Part shown: positions 26,675 to 36,117 of the stretch, piece after piece | Position numbering within the stretch: position 1 is the stretch's first letter | Layout: every line of letters starts with the position of its first letter | NCBI RefSeq assembly: GCF_015644585.1 | Contig: NZ_JADOBI010000004.1 | Location: forward strand, 248,001 to 312,000 | DNA from: Rahnella laticis | GTDB lineage: Bacteria > Pseudomonadota > Gammaproteobacteria > Enterobacterales > Enterobacteriaceae | DNA length: 64,000 nucleotides | Reading direction: 5' to 3' | The notes under the pieces: generated by a model | Seen by the model: only the letters and a program-made list of their open reading frames with translations | Databases searched by the model: none | Told to the model about the DNA's origin: nothing | Made by a program: the position numbers and the translations under genes

Positions 26675-26698
26675 TATACATAAAAATAATGTTGTACA
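26675..26698. promoter_or_regulatory. Candidate LitR/PplR-type operator upstream of rudS-phrB
   Basis: TATACA, 12 bp, then TGTACA. This fits the pattern TRTACA-N12-TGTAYA that I recall for class II LitR light-sensing MerR regulators, which control photolyase genes in Pseudomonas. It sits 77-100 bp before rudS. A further TGTATA at 26655-26660 makes an 8-bp inverted repeat with its left half. No regulator gene is in the window. Confidence 0.5.
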
Positions 26699-26714
26699 GG
26701 TTTTCTGAAAAGGA

Positions 26715-26747
26715 CAATAAAAAAACCCCGTTTGGGAAACGGGGTTT
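26715..26747 (-). terminator. Rho-independent terminator after ybfA
   Basis: AAACCCCGTTT and AAACGGGGTTT form an 11-bp perfect stem around GGG. On the minus strand it runs into a T-rich tract, 37 bp beyond the ybfA stop. Confidence 0.88.
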
Positions 26748-26784
26748 AATGGGTAATGCAGAAAGAATCGATTCAGTTCACAGA

Positions 26785-27009
26785 TTAAAAGAAATCTTGT
26801 GTGGCCATTTCTGCGTGCGTCAGCCAGACCGGTTTGTCGCTGGTTTTCATCCACACGCGGTGTAAATAGCTGTAAAAACGGGCGCGGTCTGAACGGAAAA
26901 GCATGACCGGCAGGGCCAGAACTCCGGCTGCCAGCACAAAAGCGCGGCGGGCCAGAATGCGGGTCATTGTGTACGGCGTGTAGTCAGTCATATCGGACTT
27001 ATCAGACAT
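26785..27009 (-). CDS. ybfA: Small membrane-associated protein YbfA
   Basis: 74 residues. The core [26 protein letters not shown] and the tail [16 protein letters not shown] match E. coli YbfA, a conserved 68-residue protein beside kdp with one hydrophobic segment (about residues 24-42). The start is the ATG at 27009, 8 bp after AGGAG; an upstream ATG at 27027 lacks a ribosome site. Its N-terminus is longer and more acidic than in E. coli. The function is unknown. It is divergent from kdpF. Confidence 0.9.
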   Translation of the reverse strand: MSDKSDMTDYTPYTMTRILARRAFVLAAGVLALPVMLFRSDRARFYSYLHRVWMKTSDKPVWLTHAEMATQDFF

Positions 27010-27201
27010 AGCGTTGCTCCTGTGCAAATTTTTCGGAAACTGGAAGTTGTGAAAAATTTTACTGCAACTGGTGAAACTTTACTACTCATCTGACCACTTT
27101 AAAGTGTAAATTTTCGCCAATTTCTGGATATCGCTGTAATTGAGTTACAGAACGGTTAAATAAAAACGCTTGTTAAGTTTCAAATTGGTTTTTTATTTGC
27201 G

Positions 27202-27224
27202 CATTTTTATACTTTTTTTACACC
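27202..27224 (+). promoter_or_regulatory. KdpE-binding T-rich element
   Basis: CATTTTTATACTTTTTTTAC, continuing into ACC, corresponds to the T-rich KdpE site before kdpFABC in E. coli. It lies about 83 bp before kdpF. Confidence 0.7.
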
Positions 27225-27306
27225 GCAATGCCCTTTCTTTTCAGGATCTTTTCCCGCCTTTTCATATTCTCCTCCCAACATAAAAACACACCTGTGGAGG
27301 TGGATT

Positions 27307-27396
27307 GTGACTGTTGGCGTAATCTGCGGCGCATTGCTGGTTCTCCTGCTGCTCGGCTATCTGGTTTATGCCCTGCTGAATGCGGAGGATTTTTAA
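27307..27396 (+). CDS. kdpF: K+-transporting ATPase small subunit KdpF
   Basis: A 29-residue single-helix peptide (GTG start) that stabilises the KdpFABC complex in the membrane. The sequence includes LLVLLLLGYLVYALLNAEDF, the known KdpF pattern. GGAGG lies 6-7 bp before the GTG. Its stop abuts the kdpA ATG, so translation is surely coupled. It is too short for usual gene calling. Confidence 0.93.
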   Translation: MTVGVICGALLVLLLLGYLVYALLNAEDF

Positions 27397-29085
27397 ATGG
27401 CCGCAACCGGATTCTTAATGATTGCCAGTTTTATGCTGGTGCTTTTGCTGCTGGCAAAACCACTGGGTAACTTTATTGCTCAACTGATTGAAGGACAGCC
27501 CGGCGCATTTTTACAGCGCATCGAATACGGCGTATTACGCACTTCCGGCAGCCGCGAGGCTGAGATGAACTGGTGGCAGTACGCGCTGGCGATCATGGTA
27601 TTCAACATTCTGGGGATTATTGTCCTGACCGCCATGCTGATGGCGCAGGGCGTTTTACCGATGAACCCGCAGCATTTCGGCGGGATGTCCTGGGATCTGG
27701 CGTTTAACACCTCCGTCAGTTTCGTGACCAACACCAACTGGCAGGCGTACAGCGGCGAAAATACGCTGAGCTACCTCAGTCAGATGGCCGGTTTAACGGT
27801 GCAAAACTTCCTTTCTGCCGCCACGGGTATCGCCGTTGCCTTTGCGCTGATCCGCGCTTTTGCACGCCCTTCCGCGCAAACCATCGGTAACGCCTGGACG
27901 GATTTATGGCGCATCACAATCTATCTGCTGCTGCCGGTGTCATTCCTGCTGGCGCTGTTCTTCGTCAGTCAGGGCGTGATTCAAAACTTTGAAGCGTATC
28001 AGCACATCACCACGCTGGAAGGCTTGCAGCAAACGCTGCCGATGGGGCCGGTGGCCTCTCAGGAAGCCATCAAAATGCTGGGGACTAACGGCGGCGGTTT
28101 CTTCGGTGCGAACTCCGCGCATCCGTTTGAGAACCCGACGGCGCTGACCAACATGGCGCAGATGCTGGCGATTTTCATCATCCCTTGCGCGCTGTGTTTT
28201 GCTTTTGGTCGCGTGGTCGGTGACAACCGTCAGGGCAACGCGCTGGTCTGGGCGATGTCGGTGATTTTCGTGGTGTCAGTCGTGGTGGTGATGTACGCCG
28301 AACTGCAAGGCAACCCGCACTTCACTGCGCTGGGTGCCACCAGCAATATCAATATGGAAGGGAAAGAAAGCCGCTTCGGCATTCTGGCCTCGGCAATGTA
28401 TGCGGTAGTCACGACGGCGGCCTCCTGTGGTGCGGTTAACGCCATGCACGATTCTTTCACCGCACTCGGCGGCATGGTGCCGATGTGGCTGATGCAGATC
28501 GGTGAAGTGGTGTTTGGCGGCGTGGGCTCCGGGCTGTACGGCATGCTGCTGTTCGTGCTGCTGACAGTATTTATCGCCGGGCTGATGATTGGCCGTACGC
28601 CGGAATATCTCGGCAAGAAAATAGACGTTTACGACATGAAGATGACCGCGCTGGCAATCCTCGTGACACCAACACTGGTGCTGCTCGGCACCGCGCTGGC
28701 ACTGGTCACCGACGCCGGTCGTGCGGGGATCGCAAACCCCGGCGCGCACGGTTTCAGCGAAGTGCTTTACGCCGTGTCATCTGCCGCGAATAACAACGGC
28801 AGCGCATTTGCCGGTCTGAGCGTCAACACGCCGTTCTACAACCTGTTGCTGGCGGTATGCATGTTCTTCGGACGCTTTGGCGTGATCCTGCCGGTACTGG
28901 CTATCGCCGGTTCGCTGGTGGCGAAAAAACGTCAGAAAGCCGGTAACGGCACACTGCCAACGTCCGGCCCGCTGTTTATCGGCCTGCTGGTCGGCACCGT
29001 GCTCTTAGTCGGCGCGCTGACCTTTATTCCGGCGCTGGCGCTGGGTCCGGTCGCGGAACATTTGCAGGTTTGGTCAGCACAGTAA
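27397..29085 (+). CDS. kdpA: K+-transporting ATPase subunit KdpA
   Basis: 562-residue K+-channel-like subunit of the high-affinity Kdp pump, in the inner membrane. The four degenerate selectivity-filter loops of the SKT superfamily can be located, among them [54 protein letters not shown] and [16 protein letters not shown]. Ten membrane helices are expected. It is intact and at family length. Confidence 0.98.
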   Translation: MAATGFLMIASFMLVLLLLAKPLGNFIAQLIEGQPGAFLQRIEYGVLRTSGSREAEMNWWQYALAIMVFNILGIIVLTAMLMAQGVLPMNPQHFGGMSWDLAFNTSVSFVTNTNWQAYSGENTLSYLSQMAGLTVQNFLSAATGIAVAFALIRAFARPSAQTIGNAWTDLWRITIYLLLPVSFLLALFFVSQGVIQNFEAYQHITTLEGLQQTLPMGPVASQEAIKMLGTNGGGFFGANSAHPFENPTALTNMAQMLAIFIIPCALCFAFGRVVGDNRQGNALVWAMSVIFVVSVVVVMYAELQGNPHFTALGATSNINMEGKESRFGILASAMYAVVTTAASCGAVNAMHDSFTALGGMVPMWLMQIGEVVFGGVGSGLYGMLLFVLLTVFIAGLMIGRTPEYLGKKIDVYDMKMTALAILVTPTLVLLGTALALVTDAGRAGIANPGAHGFSEVLYAVSSAANNNGSAFAGLSVNTPFYNLLLAVCMFFGRFGVILPVLAIAGSLVAKKRQKAGNGTLPTSGPLFIGLLVGTVLLVGALTFIPALALGPVAEHLQVWSAQ

Positions 29086-29128
29086 TGCTGCGTAATTCGT
29101 TGAATTAATGAATATAGAGATTAATAAA

Positions 29129-31195
29129 ATGAGCCGTAAACAACGTGCATTATTTGAACCTCAACTGATCCGCACCGCCCTGCTGGATTCGATGAAAAAG
29201 CTGGATCCGCGCGTTCAGTGGCGTAACCCGGTGATGTTCGTGGTGTATCTGGGCAGTATTCTCACCACGCTTATCTGGCTGGCGATTCTGTCACATCACA
29301 CCGACGGCAGCGCCGCTTTCACCGGTAGCGTGTCGCTGTGGCTGTGGTTCACCGTGCTGTTTGCCAACTTCGCCGAAGCGCTGGCGGAAGGCCGCAGTAA
29401 GGCGCAGGCGCAGAGCCTGAAAGGCGTGCAGAAAACCAGCTGGGCAAAGAAGATTTACGAACCGCGCCCGGAATCACCGGTGATCAAAGTCGCGGCCGAT
29501 ACGCTGCGTAAAGGCGATTATGTCCTGATCGAAGCCGGTGACACCGTGCCGTGCGACGGCGAAGTGCTGATCGGCGGCGCGTCCGTGGATGAAAGCGCCA
29601 TCACCGGGGAATCTGCACCGGTGATCCGCGAATCCGGCGGTGACTTTTCTTCCGTCACCGGCGGGACACGCGTGCTGTCCGACTGGCTGGTGGTCGAGTG
29701 TTCGGCCAACCCCGGCGATACGTTCCTGGATCGTATGATTGCCATGGTCGAAGGCGCGAAACGTCGCAAGACGCCAAACGAAGTGGCGCTGACCATTTTG
29801 CTGGTCGCACTGACGCTGGTCTTCGTGCTGGCAACCGCCACGCTGTATCCGTTCTCGCTGTTTAGCGTGGACGCCAGCCACGCGGGCATTCCGGTGACCG
29901 TCACCGTTCTGGTCGCGCTGCTGGTTTGTCTGATCCCGACCACCATCGGCGGTTTGCTGTCCGCCATCGGCGTTGCGGGGATGAGCCGCATGCTGGAAGC
30001 CAACGTCATTGCCACCAGTGGTCGTGCGGTGGAAGCCGCCGGTGACGTGGATGTGCTGCTGCTGGATAAAACCGGGACCATTACGCTGGGTAACCGCCAG
30101 GCCTCGCAGTTCCTGCCTGCGCCACAGGTGACGGAACAGGAACTGGCCGATGCCGCGCAGTTATCGTCGCTGGCCGATGAAACGCCGGAAGGCCGTAGTA
30201 TCGTGGTGCTGGCGAAACAACGCTTTAATCTGCGCGAACGCGATATTCATTCTCTGAACGCCACTTTTGTACCGTTCTCCGCGCAAACCCGCATGAGCGG
30301 CGTGAACGTCGGCGACCGGAATATCCGTAAAGGCGCGGTGGACGCTATCCGCCGCCATGTGGAATCCAACGGCGGTACGTTCCCGAAAGCGGTCGACGGG
30401 CTGGTAGAAACAGTGGCGCGCAAAGGCGGTACGCCGCTGGTGGTGGCGGAAGGCGCGAAAGTGCTGGGCGTGGTCGAGCTGAAAGATATCGTCAAAGGCG
30501 GCATCAAAGAGCGTTTCGCCGAGCTGCGTAAGATGGGCATCAAAACGGTGATGATCACCGGGGATAACCGCCTGACCGCCGCCGCGATTGCCGCCGAAGC
30601 GGGCGTGGATGATTTTCTGGCCGAAGCCACGCCGGAAGCCAAACTGGCGCTGATCCGCCAGTATCAGTCGGAAGGTCGCTTAGTTGCCATGACCGGCGAC
30701 GGCACCAACGACGCCCCGGCGCTTGCGCAGGCTGACGTGGCGGTAGCCATGAACTCCGGTACGCAAGCAGCGAAAGAAGCCGGGAACATGGTGGATCTGG
30801 ATTCCAACCCGACCAAGCTGATTGAAGTGGTTCATATCGGTAAACAAATGCTGATGACGCGCGGTTCGCTGACCACGTTCAGTATTGCCAACGACGTCGC
30901 AAAATACTTTGCGATCATCCCGGCAGCCTTTGCGGCGACCTACCCGCAACTGAACGCGCTGAACGTGATGCACCTGACGTCACCGTCATCAGCCATTATG
31001 TCTGCGGTTATTTTCAACGCCCTGGTGATTGTGTTTCTGATCCCGCTGGCGCTGAAAGGCGTGAGCTATAAAGCCATGAGCGCCGCGTCGCTGTTGCGCC
31101 GTAACCTGTGGATTTATGGCGTGGGCGGGCTGCTGGTACCGTTCGTCGGTATCAAGCTGATTGATATGATTTTGACTGTTTTACACCTGAGCTGA
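29129..31195 (+). CDS. kdpB: K+-transporting P-type ATPase subunit KdpB
   Basis: Catalytic P-type ATPase (class IA) of the Kdp pump. The phosphorylated Asp is in [13 protein letters not shown] (residue 313 from this start). The TGES loop ([12 protein letters not shown]), the [10 protein letters not shown] hinge and the [15 protein letters not shown] motif are complete. The start at 29129 ([11 protein letters not shown]) matches E. coli and gives 688 residues; an ATG at 29108 would add seven residues and is not excluded, as neither has a strong ribosome site. Confidence 0.97.
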   Translation: MSRKQRALFEPQLIRTALLDSMKKLDPRVQWRNPVMFVVYLGSILTTLIWLAILSHHTDGSAAFTGSVSLWLWFTVLFANFAEALAEGRSKAQAQSLKGVQKTSWAKKIYEPRPESPVIKVAADTLRKGDYVLIEAGDTVPCDGEVLIGGASVDESAITGESAPVIRESGGDFSSVTGGTRVLSDWLVVECSANPGDTFLDRMIAMVEGAKRRKTPNEVALTILLVALTLVFVLATATLYPFSLFSVDASHAGIPVTVTVLVALLVCLIPTTIGGLLSAIGVAGMSRMLEANVIATSGRAVEAAGDVDVLLLDKTGTITLGNRQASQFLPAPQVTEQELADAAQLSSLADETPEGRSIVVLAKQRFNLRERDIHSLNATFVPFSAQTRMSGVNVGDRNIRKGAVDAIRRHVESNGGTFPKAVDGLVETVARKGGTPLVVAEGAKVLGVVELKDIVKGGIKERFAELRKMGIKTVMITGDNRLTAAAIAAEAGVDDFLAEATPEAKLALIRQYQSEGRLVAMTGDGTNDAPALAQADVAVAMNSGTQAAKEAGNMVDLDSNPTKLIEVVHIGKQMLMTRGSLTTFSIANDVAKYFAIIPAAFAATYPQLNALNVMHLTSPSSAIMSAVIFNALVIVFLIPLALKGVSYKAMSAASLLRRNLWIYGVGGLLVPFVGIKLIDMILTVLHLS

Positions 31196-31222
31196 AGTTT
31201 ACGTTAACTGTCTGAGGAAACT

Positions 31223-31819
31223 ATGATGTCTGTAACCCGTACTGCTTATGTCCGCCCTGCTCTGGTGATGACCGTTCTGCTGACGCTGGCCACCGGTGTG
31301 GTCTATCCGCTGCTGACCACCGGCGTTTCTGAGCTGGTATTTCGCCCGCAGGCGATGGGCTCGCTGCTCAAAGACGGCAGCAATAAACTCGTGGGTTCCG
31401 AGCTTATCGGCCAGAATTTTACCCGCAATGATTACTTCTGGGGGCGTCCGTCTGTGACATCGGATTCACCGTATAACGCGATGGCGTCCGGCGGCAGCAA
31501 TCTGGCCGCCAGTAATCCGGCGCTGGATCAGGCGGTGAAAGATCGCGTGGCGGCGCTGCGTAAAGCCAATCCGCAAAGCCCGGCGGCCGTGCCGGTGGAT
31601 CTGGTGACCGCCAGCGGCAGCGGGCTGGATCCGCAGATTTCCGTGGAAGCTGCGCAATGGCAGGCGCAACGGATTGCCACCGCGCGCGGGCTGGCACTGG
31701 CGCAAGTGAATAAATTAATTGATGATAATACCTCATCATCGCTGATTGGTTTTCTGGGGCCGGACGTCGTTAACGTGCTCGGCCTCAACCGGGCGCTGGA
31801 TGAGCTGAAAGCTGAATAA
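31223..31819 (+). CDS. kdpC: K+-transporting ATPase subunit KdpC
   Basis: 198-residue subunit with one N-terminal membrane helix and a periplasmic domain; it stabilises the KdpA-KdpB complex. Typical stretches are [29 protein letters not shown] and [18 protein letters not shown], followed by [18 protein letters not shown]. It begins 27 bp after kdpB. The start codon is doubled (ATGATG). Confidence 0.97.
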   Translation: MMSVTRTAYVRPALVMTVLLTLATGVVYPLLTTGVSELVFRPQAMGSLLKDGSNKLVGSELIGQNFTRNDYFWGRPSVTSDSPYNAMASGGSNLAASNPALDQAVKDRVAALRKANPQSPAAVPVDLVTASGSGLDPQISVEAAQWQAQRIATARGLALAQVNKLIDDNTSSSLIGFLGPDVVNVLGLNRALDELKAE

Positions 31820-31829
31820 TAAGGATAGT

Positions 31830-34529
31830 ATGAAGGAAGAGAACAGGCCGGATCCCGACAGCTTACTGGCACTCGCCAATGAGAAGCCGCGCGGGCAACT
31901 GAAAGTTTTTTTCGGCGCCTGTGCGGGCGTCGGGAAAACCTACGCTATGTTGCAGGAAGCACAGCGTCTGCGCGCCACCGGCCTCGACGTGCTGGTGGGC
32001 GTGGTGGAAACCCACGGGCGGCAGGAAACACAAATGCTGCTGCCCGGTCTGTCACAGCTCCCGCCGAAACGCATTCACCACCGCGGCCGTCAGGTTTACG
32101 AATTTGACCTCGACGCCGCGCTGGCCCGCCGCCCTGCCCTGATCCTGATGGACGAACTGGCACACAGTAATGCTGCCGGTTCACGCCACCCCAAACGCTG
32201 GCAGGACGTCGAAGAACTTCTCGATGCCGGTATCGACGTGTTTACTACGGTGAACGTTCAGCATCTCGAAAGCCTGAACGACGTGGTCAGCGGCGTGACC
32301 GGCATTATTATTCGAGAAACGGTGCCCGACCGTTTATTTGATGATGCCAGCGAAGTGGTGCTGGTGGATTTACCGCCCGACTCCCTGCGTCAGCGCCTGA
32401 AAGAAGGCAAAGTTTATATCCCCGGCCAGGCCGAACGTGCCATCGAACACTTCTTCCGTAAAGGGAACCTGATCGCCCTGCGCGAACTTTCCCTGCGCCG
32501 CACCGCCGACCGCGTCGATGATCAGATGCGCGAATACCGCGACGATCAGGGCGTCAGCCGCGTCTGGCATACCCGCGATGCGTTGCTGTTGTGCATCGGT
32601 CACGACGGCGGCAACGAGAAACTAGTTCGCGTCGCGTCGCGTCTGGCGGCGCGTCTTGGCTGCGTATGGCATGCGGTTTATGTCGAAACCCCGCGCCTGC
32701 ACCGATTGCCGGAAAGCCAGCGCCGCGCCATTTTGCATGCGCTGAAACTGGCGCAGGAACTCGGCGCGGAAACCGCCACGCTGGCCGATCCGCAGGAAGA
32801 AAAGGCGATTCTGCGCTACGCCCGCGAGCACCGTCTGGGCAAAGTGATGACCGGCCGCCGCCGCGAGAAACGCTGGAAATTCGGCCCGAGCTTTGCCGAC
32901 AAGCTGGCGGAGATCGGGCCCGATCTCGATCTGATTGTCGTCGGTCTGGAAGACACCCCGCATAATACGTCGCGAAAAGAGCAGGATCCCCGGACATTCG
33001 TTGACCGCTTCAGCCGACAGATCCGCGGATGTGCGCTGGCCGTCGCGCTGTGTGCCATCATTACGGTGCTTTCACAGTGGCTGGTGCCCGCGTTCGATCA
33101 GGCCAACCTGGTGATGGTATATCTGCTCGGCGTGGTGATCGTGGCGCTGTTTTATGGCCGCTGGCCGTCGGTGCTGGCGGCGGTGATCAACGTCGTCAGC
33201 TTTGATCTGTTTTTCGTGCAACCGCGCGGATCGCTGGCCGTCACCGACGCGCAATATCTGGTGACGTTCGGCGTCATGCTGATCGTCGGGATTTTGATCG
33301 GGAATCTCACCGCCGGTGTGCGTTATCAGGCACGCATCGCCCGTCACCGTGAAAAGCGCGCGCAGCATCTTTATGAAATGTCCAAAGGGCTGAGCCAGTC
33401 GCTGACGCCGGAAGCGATCGCGCAAACCAGCCGCCACTTCATCTCCTCCAGCCTGAACGCTAAAACGGCCATTTTGCTGCCTGATGAACACGGTGAACTG
33501 GTGCAACCGGCCGGTGAAATCACCTCGATTGTGGTGGATGACGCCATTGCCCGCTGGAGTTTCGATAAAAAACTGCCCGCCGGTGCCGGGACCGATACGC
33601 TGCCAGGCGTGCCGTATCAGCTTCTGCCGCTGGTGGCCTCGGGCGAATCGCGCGGTTTGCTGGCGGTTGAGCCGCCGAATATCCGTCAGCTTCTGGTGCC
33701 GGAACAGCAGCGGCTGTTACAGACATTTACGGTGCTGATCGCCAACGCCCTTGAGCGTCTGCATCTGGCGGCCAGCGCGGAGTCATCGCGTCTGGAAACG
33801 GAGCGTGAGCAACTGCGCAACTCGCTGCTTTCCGCGCTTTCCCACGATTTACGCACCCCGCTCACCGTGCTGTTCGGACAGGCGGAAATCCTGACGCTGG
33901 ATCTGGCCTCCGAAGGCTCGAAACATGCGCCACAGGCCAGCCAGATCCGCCAGCAGGTGCTGAGCACCACGCGGCTGGTGAATAATTTGCTGGATATGGC
34001 GCGCATTCAGTCCGGCGGTTTTAATCTGCGCAAAGAGTGGCAGTCGGTGGAGGAAATCACCGGCAGCGCCCTGCGTATGCTGGAACCGGTGCTGGCGAAC
34101 GATACGATCAAAATCGATTTGCCTGCCGAAATGGTGCTGGTCAATTGCGATGCAAGCCTGATCGAACGGGTGCTGATCAATCTGCTGGAAAATGCCCATA
34201 AATATGCCGGTGTCGGCGCCACCATCGGCATCAAAGCGTTGCCGCTCGGCGACTGGCTGGAAATCGAAGTCTGGGATAACGGGCCGGGAATTCCGGAAGG
34301 CGCGGAGCATGCGATTTTCGAGAAATTCGCCCGCGGGAATAAAGAATCGGCAATTCCGGGAGTGGGTTTGGGATTAGCGATTTGTCGTGCCATTATTGAA
34401 GTACACGACGGACGGATTTGGGCTGAAAATGGCCCGGACGGCGGCGCGCGTTTCCGCTTCAGGCTTCCGCTGGAAGCACTGCCTGACATGGAAACGGATA
34501 TGGACACTGACATCGACGAGGCAACGTGA
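31830..34529 (+). CDS. kdpD: Sensor histidine kinase KdpD
   Basis: 899-residue membrane sensor for low K+ and osmotic stress. In order: an N-terminal KdpD domain with a Walker-like FFGACAGVGKTYAML (about residues 26-40), a Usp-like domain (about 250-365), four membrane helices (about 395-500), a GAF-like region, then a HisKA domain with the phospho-accepting His672 in SALSHDLRTPLT and an HATPase (NLLENAHKYA, DNGPGIPEGAE, GVGLGLAICRAI). It begins 10 bp after kdpC and overlaps kdpE by 4 bp, so the pump and its regulators may share a transcript. Confidence 0.97.
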   Translation: MKEENRPDPDSLLALANEKPRGQLKVFFGACAGVGKTYAMLQEAQRLRATGLDVLVGVVETHGRQETQMLLPGLSQLPPKRIHHRGRQVYEFDLDAALARRPALILMDELAHSNAAGSRHPKRWQDVEELLDAGIDVFTTVNVQHLESLNDVVSGVTGIIIRETVPDRLFDDASEVVLVDLPPDSLRQRLKEGKVYIPGQAERAIEHFFRKGNLIALRELSLRRTADRVDDQMREYRDDQGVSRVWHTRDALLLCIGHDGGNEKLVRVASRLAARLGCVWHAVYVETPRLHRLPESQRRAILHALKLAQELGAETATLADPQEEKAILRYAREHRLGKVMTGRRREKRWKFGPSFADKLAEIGPDLDLIVVGLEDTPHNTSRKEQDPRTFVDRFSRQIRGCALAVALCAIITVLSQWLVPAFDQANLVMVYLLGVVIVALFYGRWPSVLAAVINVVSFDLFFVQPRGSLAVTDAQYLVTFGVMLIVGILIGNLTAGVRYQARIARHREKRAQHLYEMSKGLSQSLTPEAIAQTSRHFISSSLNAKTAILLPDEHGELVQPAGEITSIVVDDAIARWSFDKKLPAGAGTDTLPGVPYQLLPLVASGESRGLLAVEPPNIRQLLVPEQQRLLQTFTVLIANALERLHLAASAESSRLETEREQLRNSLLSALSHDLRTPLTVLFGQAEILTLDLASEGSKHAPQASQIRQQVLSTTRLVNNLLDMARIQSGGFNLRKEWQSVEEITGSALRMLEPVLANDTIKIDLPAEMVLVNCDASLIERVLINLLENAHKYAGVGATIGIKALPLGDWLEIEVWDNGPGIPEGAEHAIFEKFARGNKESAIPGVGLGLAICRAIIEVHDGRIWAENGPDGGARFRFRLPLEALPDMETDMDTDIDEAT

Positions 34530-35215
34530 GCGCATCCCCGGTAAATATTTTAATTGTGGAAGACGAGAAAGAAATCCGCCGCTTTGTGCGCACAGCGCTT
34601 GAGGCGGAAGGATTGCGGGTATTTGAAAGTGAAACGTTGCAACGCGGTCTGATTGAAGCCGGCACCCGCAAACCGGATCTGATTATTCTGGATCTCGGTT
34701 TGCCTGACGGTGACGGCCTGACGTACATCCGGGATTTGCGCCACTGGAGTGCCATCCCGATTATTGTGCTATCGGCCCGCACCCGCGAGGAAGATAAGAT
34801 TGCGGCGCTGGATGCCGGTGCCGATGATTTTCTCACCAAGCCATTTGGCGTCGGTGAACTGCTGGCGCGCGTGCGCGTGGCGCTGCGTCGTCATGCGGGC
34901 AATTCACAGGAAAGCCCGCTGATTACTTTTGCTGACGTTACGGTAGATTTGATCAACCGCCGCGTACAGCGTGAAGGCAAAGATTGCCATCTGACGCCGA
35001 TTGAGTTTCGCCTGCTGGCCGAACTGCTGGCAAACAGCGGCAAAGTCATTACTCAGCGTCAGTTACTGAGCCACGTCTGGGGCCCGAATTACGTCGAACA
35101 CAGCCACTATCTGCGCATCTACATGGGGCATTTACGCCAGAAACTGGAGGCCGATGCCACCCGTCCGCGTCATCTGCTGACGGAAACCGGCGTGGGTTAT
35201 CGCTTTATGCCTTAG
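34526..35215 (+). CDS. kdpE: Response regulator KdpE
   Basis: 229-residue OmpR/PhoB-type activator of kdpFABC. The receiver domain has the acidic pocket EDEKE, the phospho-acceptor Asp56 in IILDLGLPDGDGL and the conserved Lys in FLTKPFGVGEL. The C-terminal winged helix includes LTPIEFRLLAELL and YIRIYMGHLRQKL-like residues. The start is GTG overlapping the kdpD stop (GTGA). Its 3' end overlaps the convergent padR-like gene by 11 bp. Confidence 0.97.
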   Translation: MSASPVNILIVEDEKEIRRFVRTALEAEGLRVFESETLQRGLIEAGTRKPDLIILDLGLPDGDGLTYIRDLRHWSAIPIIVLSARTREEDKIAALDAGADDFLTKPFGVGELLARVRVALRRHAGNSQESPLITFADVTVDLINRRVQREGKDCHLTPIEFRLLAELLANSGKVITQRQLLSHVWGPNYVEHSHYLRIYMGHLRQKLEADATRPRHLLTETGVGYRFMP

Positions 35216-35945
35216 AGGCATCCGGTGCGTCGGTGTCGGGCTTTTCATCCGCAAAAGCGGCTTCAATATCGCCGGCGGCCTGCTGCAAAATCGCGTTCAC
35301 ACGCACGACCTGCTCCGGCGTAATATCGGCGCGCATCATGTTTCCGCGCAGGGCGTGTTTCAGACGCTGCATGGTTTCATGAATACCTTCTGCCAGATTA
35401 TTACCGCGCGGACGGGAAGCCCCGGCCAGACGGGCGAAAATCACATCGACAGCGGCCTGATGTTGCGCCAGTTCCGTTTTTCCGGCTTCGGTAATCTGAT
35501 AGCTTTTGCGGCCATTACCGGTGGCGACGGCTTCCAGGAAATCCTGTTCTTCGAGCAGCGTCAGCGTCGGGTAAATCACGCCCGGGCTTGGCACGTACAG
35601 GCCGGAAGACGCTTCTTCAATCGCTTTGATCAGCTCATAACCATGACTCGGTTTTTTAGCAACCAGCGCCAGCAGCACGCGGCGTAAATCACCGTGCTCA
35701 AACAGACGATGCACACCGCGATCTCCGCGACGGCCTTCACCGCGCCCGCGACCTTCACCTCTTTCACCACGACGCCCTTCGCCGCGTTCTTCACCACGAT
35801 GACGCCCGTCCCGGCGCAGCGCATGACGTTCGCTGTGATCGCCGTTCTGACCGTCAAAAGATGACTCATGGCGGCAATGACCGCGACGCCCTTCTTCTCT
35901 GCTTCCGTGACCGCGATGGCGGCCTTCAAACATTTTGCTAAACAT
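35205..35945 (-). CDS. YqjI-like PadR-family regulator with His/Arg/Gly-rich N-terminus
   Basis: 246 residues. Residues about 1-75 are low-complexity, rich in His, Arg, Gly and Glu, with one Cys (GHCRHESS); residues about 80-160 form a PadR winged helix (LFEHGDLRRVLLALVAKKPSHGYELIKAIEE, PSPGVIYPTLTLLEEQDFLE). The build matches E. coli YqjI, a metal-responsive repressor with a His-rich metal-binding tail, so metal sensing is likely. A 34-bp palindrome just upstream suggests autoregulation. AGGAC lies upstream of the ATG. No ferric-reductase gene (yqjH) is adjacent here, unlike E. coli. Confidence 0.82.
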   Translation of the reverse strand: MFSKMFEGRHRGHGSREEGRRGHCRHESSFDGQNGDHSERHALRRDGRHRGEERGEGRRGERGEGRGRGEGRRGDRGVHRLFEHGDLRRVLLALVAKKPSHGYELIKAIEEASSGLYVPSPGVIYPTLTLLEEQDFLEAVATGNGRKSYQITEAGKTELAQHQAAVDVIFARLAGASRPRGNNLAEGIHETMQRLKHALRGNMMRADITPEQVVRVNAILQQAAGDIEAAFADEKPDTDAPDASKA

Positions 35946-35958
35946 AGTTGATGTCCTA

Positions 35959-35992
35959 TTTAGATATATCGAATTATTTCGATATATCTAAA
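35959..35992. promoter_or_regulatory. 34-bp palindromic operator of the PadR-like gene
   Basis: TTTAGATATATCGAA and its exact complement TTCGATATATCTAAA, 15-bp arms 4 bp apart, start 14 bp before the PadR-like ATG. It almost certainly binds the adjacent regulator. Confidence 0.8.
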
Positions 35993-36031
35993 CTAGATCG
36001 AATTTCAGAATCTGGCAAGTCTGAATGAGCA

Positions 36032-36061
36032 TTTAGATATATCTTTTTTACATCGAAATTT
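36032..36061. promoter_or_regulatory. Second, degenerate PadR operator half-site
   Basis: TTTAGATATATC at 36032-36043 repeats the left arm of the main palindrome exactly; a degenerate opposite arm, ATCGAAATTTAG, follows at about 36052. It suggests a second, weaker binding site flanking the promoter. Confidence 0.55.
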
Positions 36062-36062
36062 A

Positions 36063-36096
36063 GAGCAAAAAAAAAGCGCTGAATAATCAGCGCTTT
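36063..36096 (-). terminator. Rho-independent terminator after pgm
   Basis: AAAGCGCTGA and TCAGCGCTTT (36073-36096) form a 10-bp stem with a 4-base loop. On the minus strand it is followed by a run of T's. It ends the pgm transcript. Confidence 0.9.
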
Positions 36097-36117
36097 CGGT
36101 GCAGTTAAGAAACGGTG

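Noticed and set aside
35959-36061. Start of a CRISPR or satellite repeat
   Set aside because: Only one palindrome and one half copy are present, with no regular spacing; the position before a PadR gene explains it as an operator.
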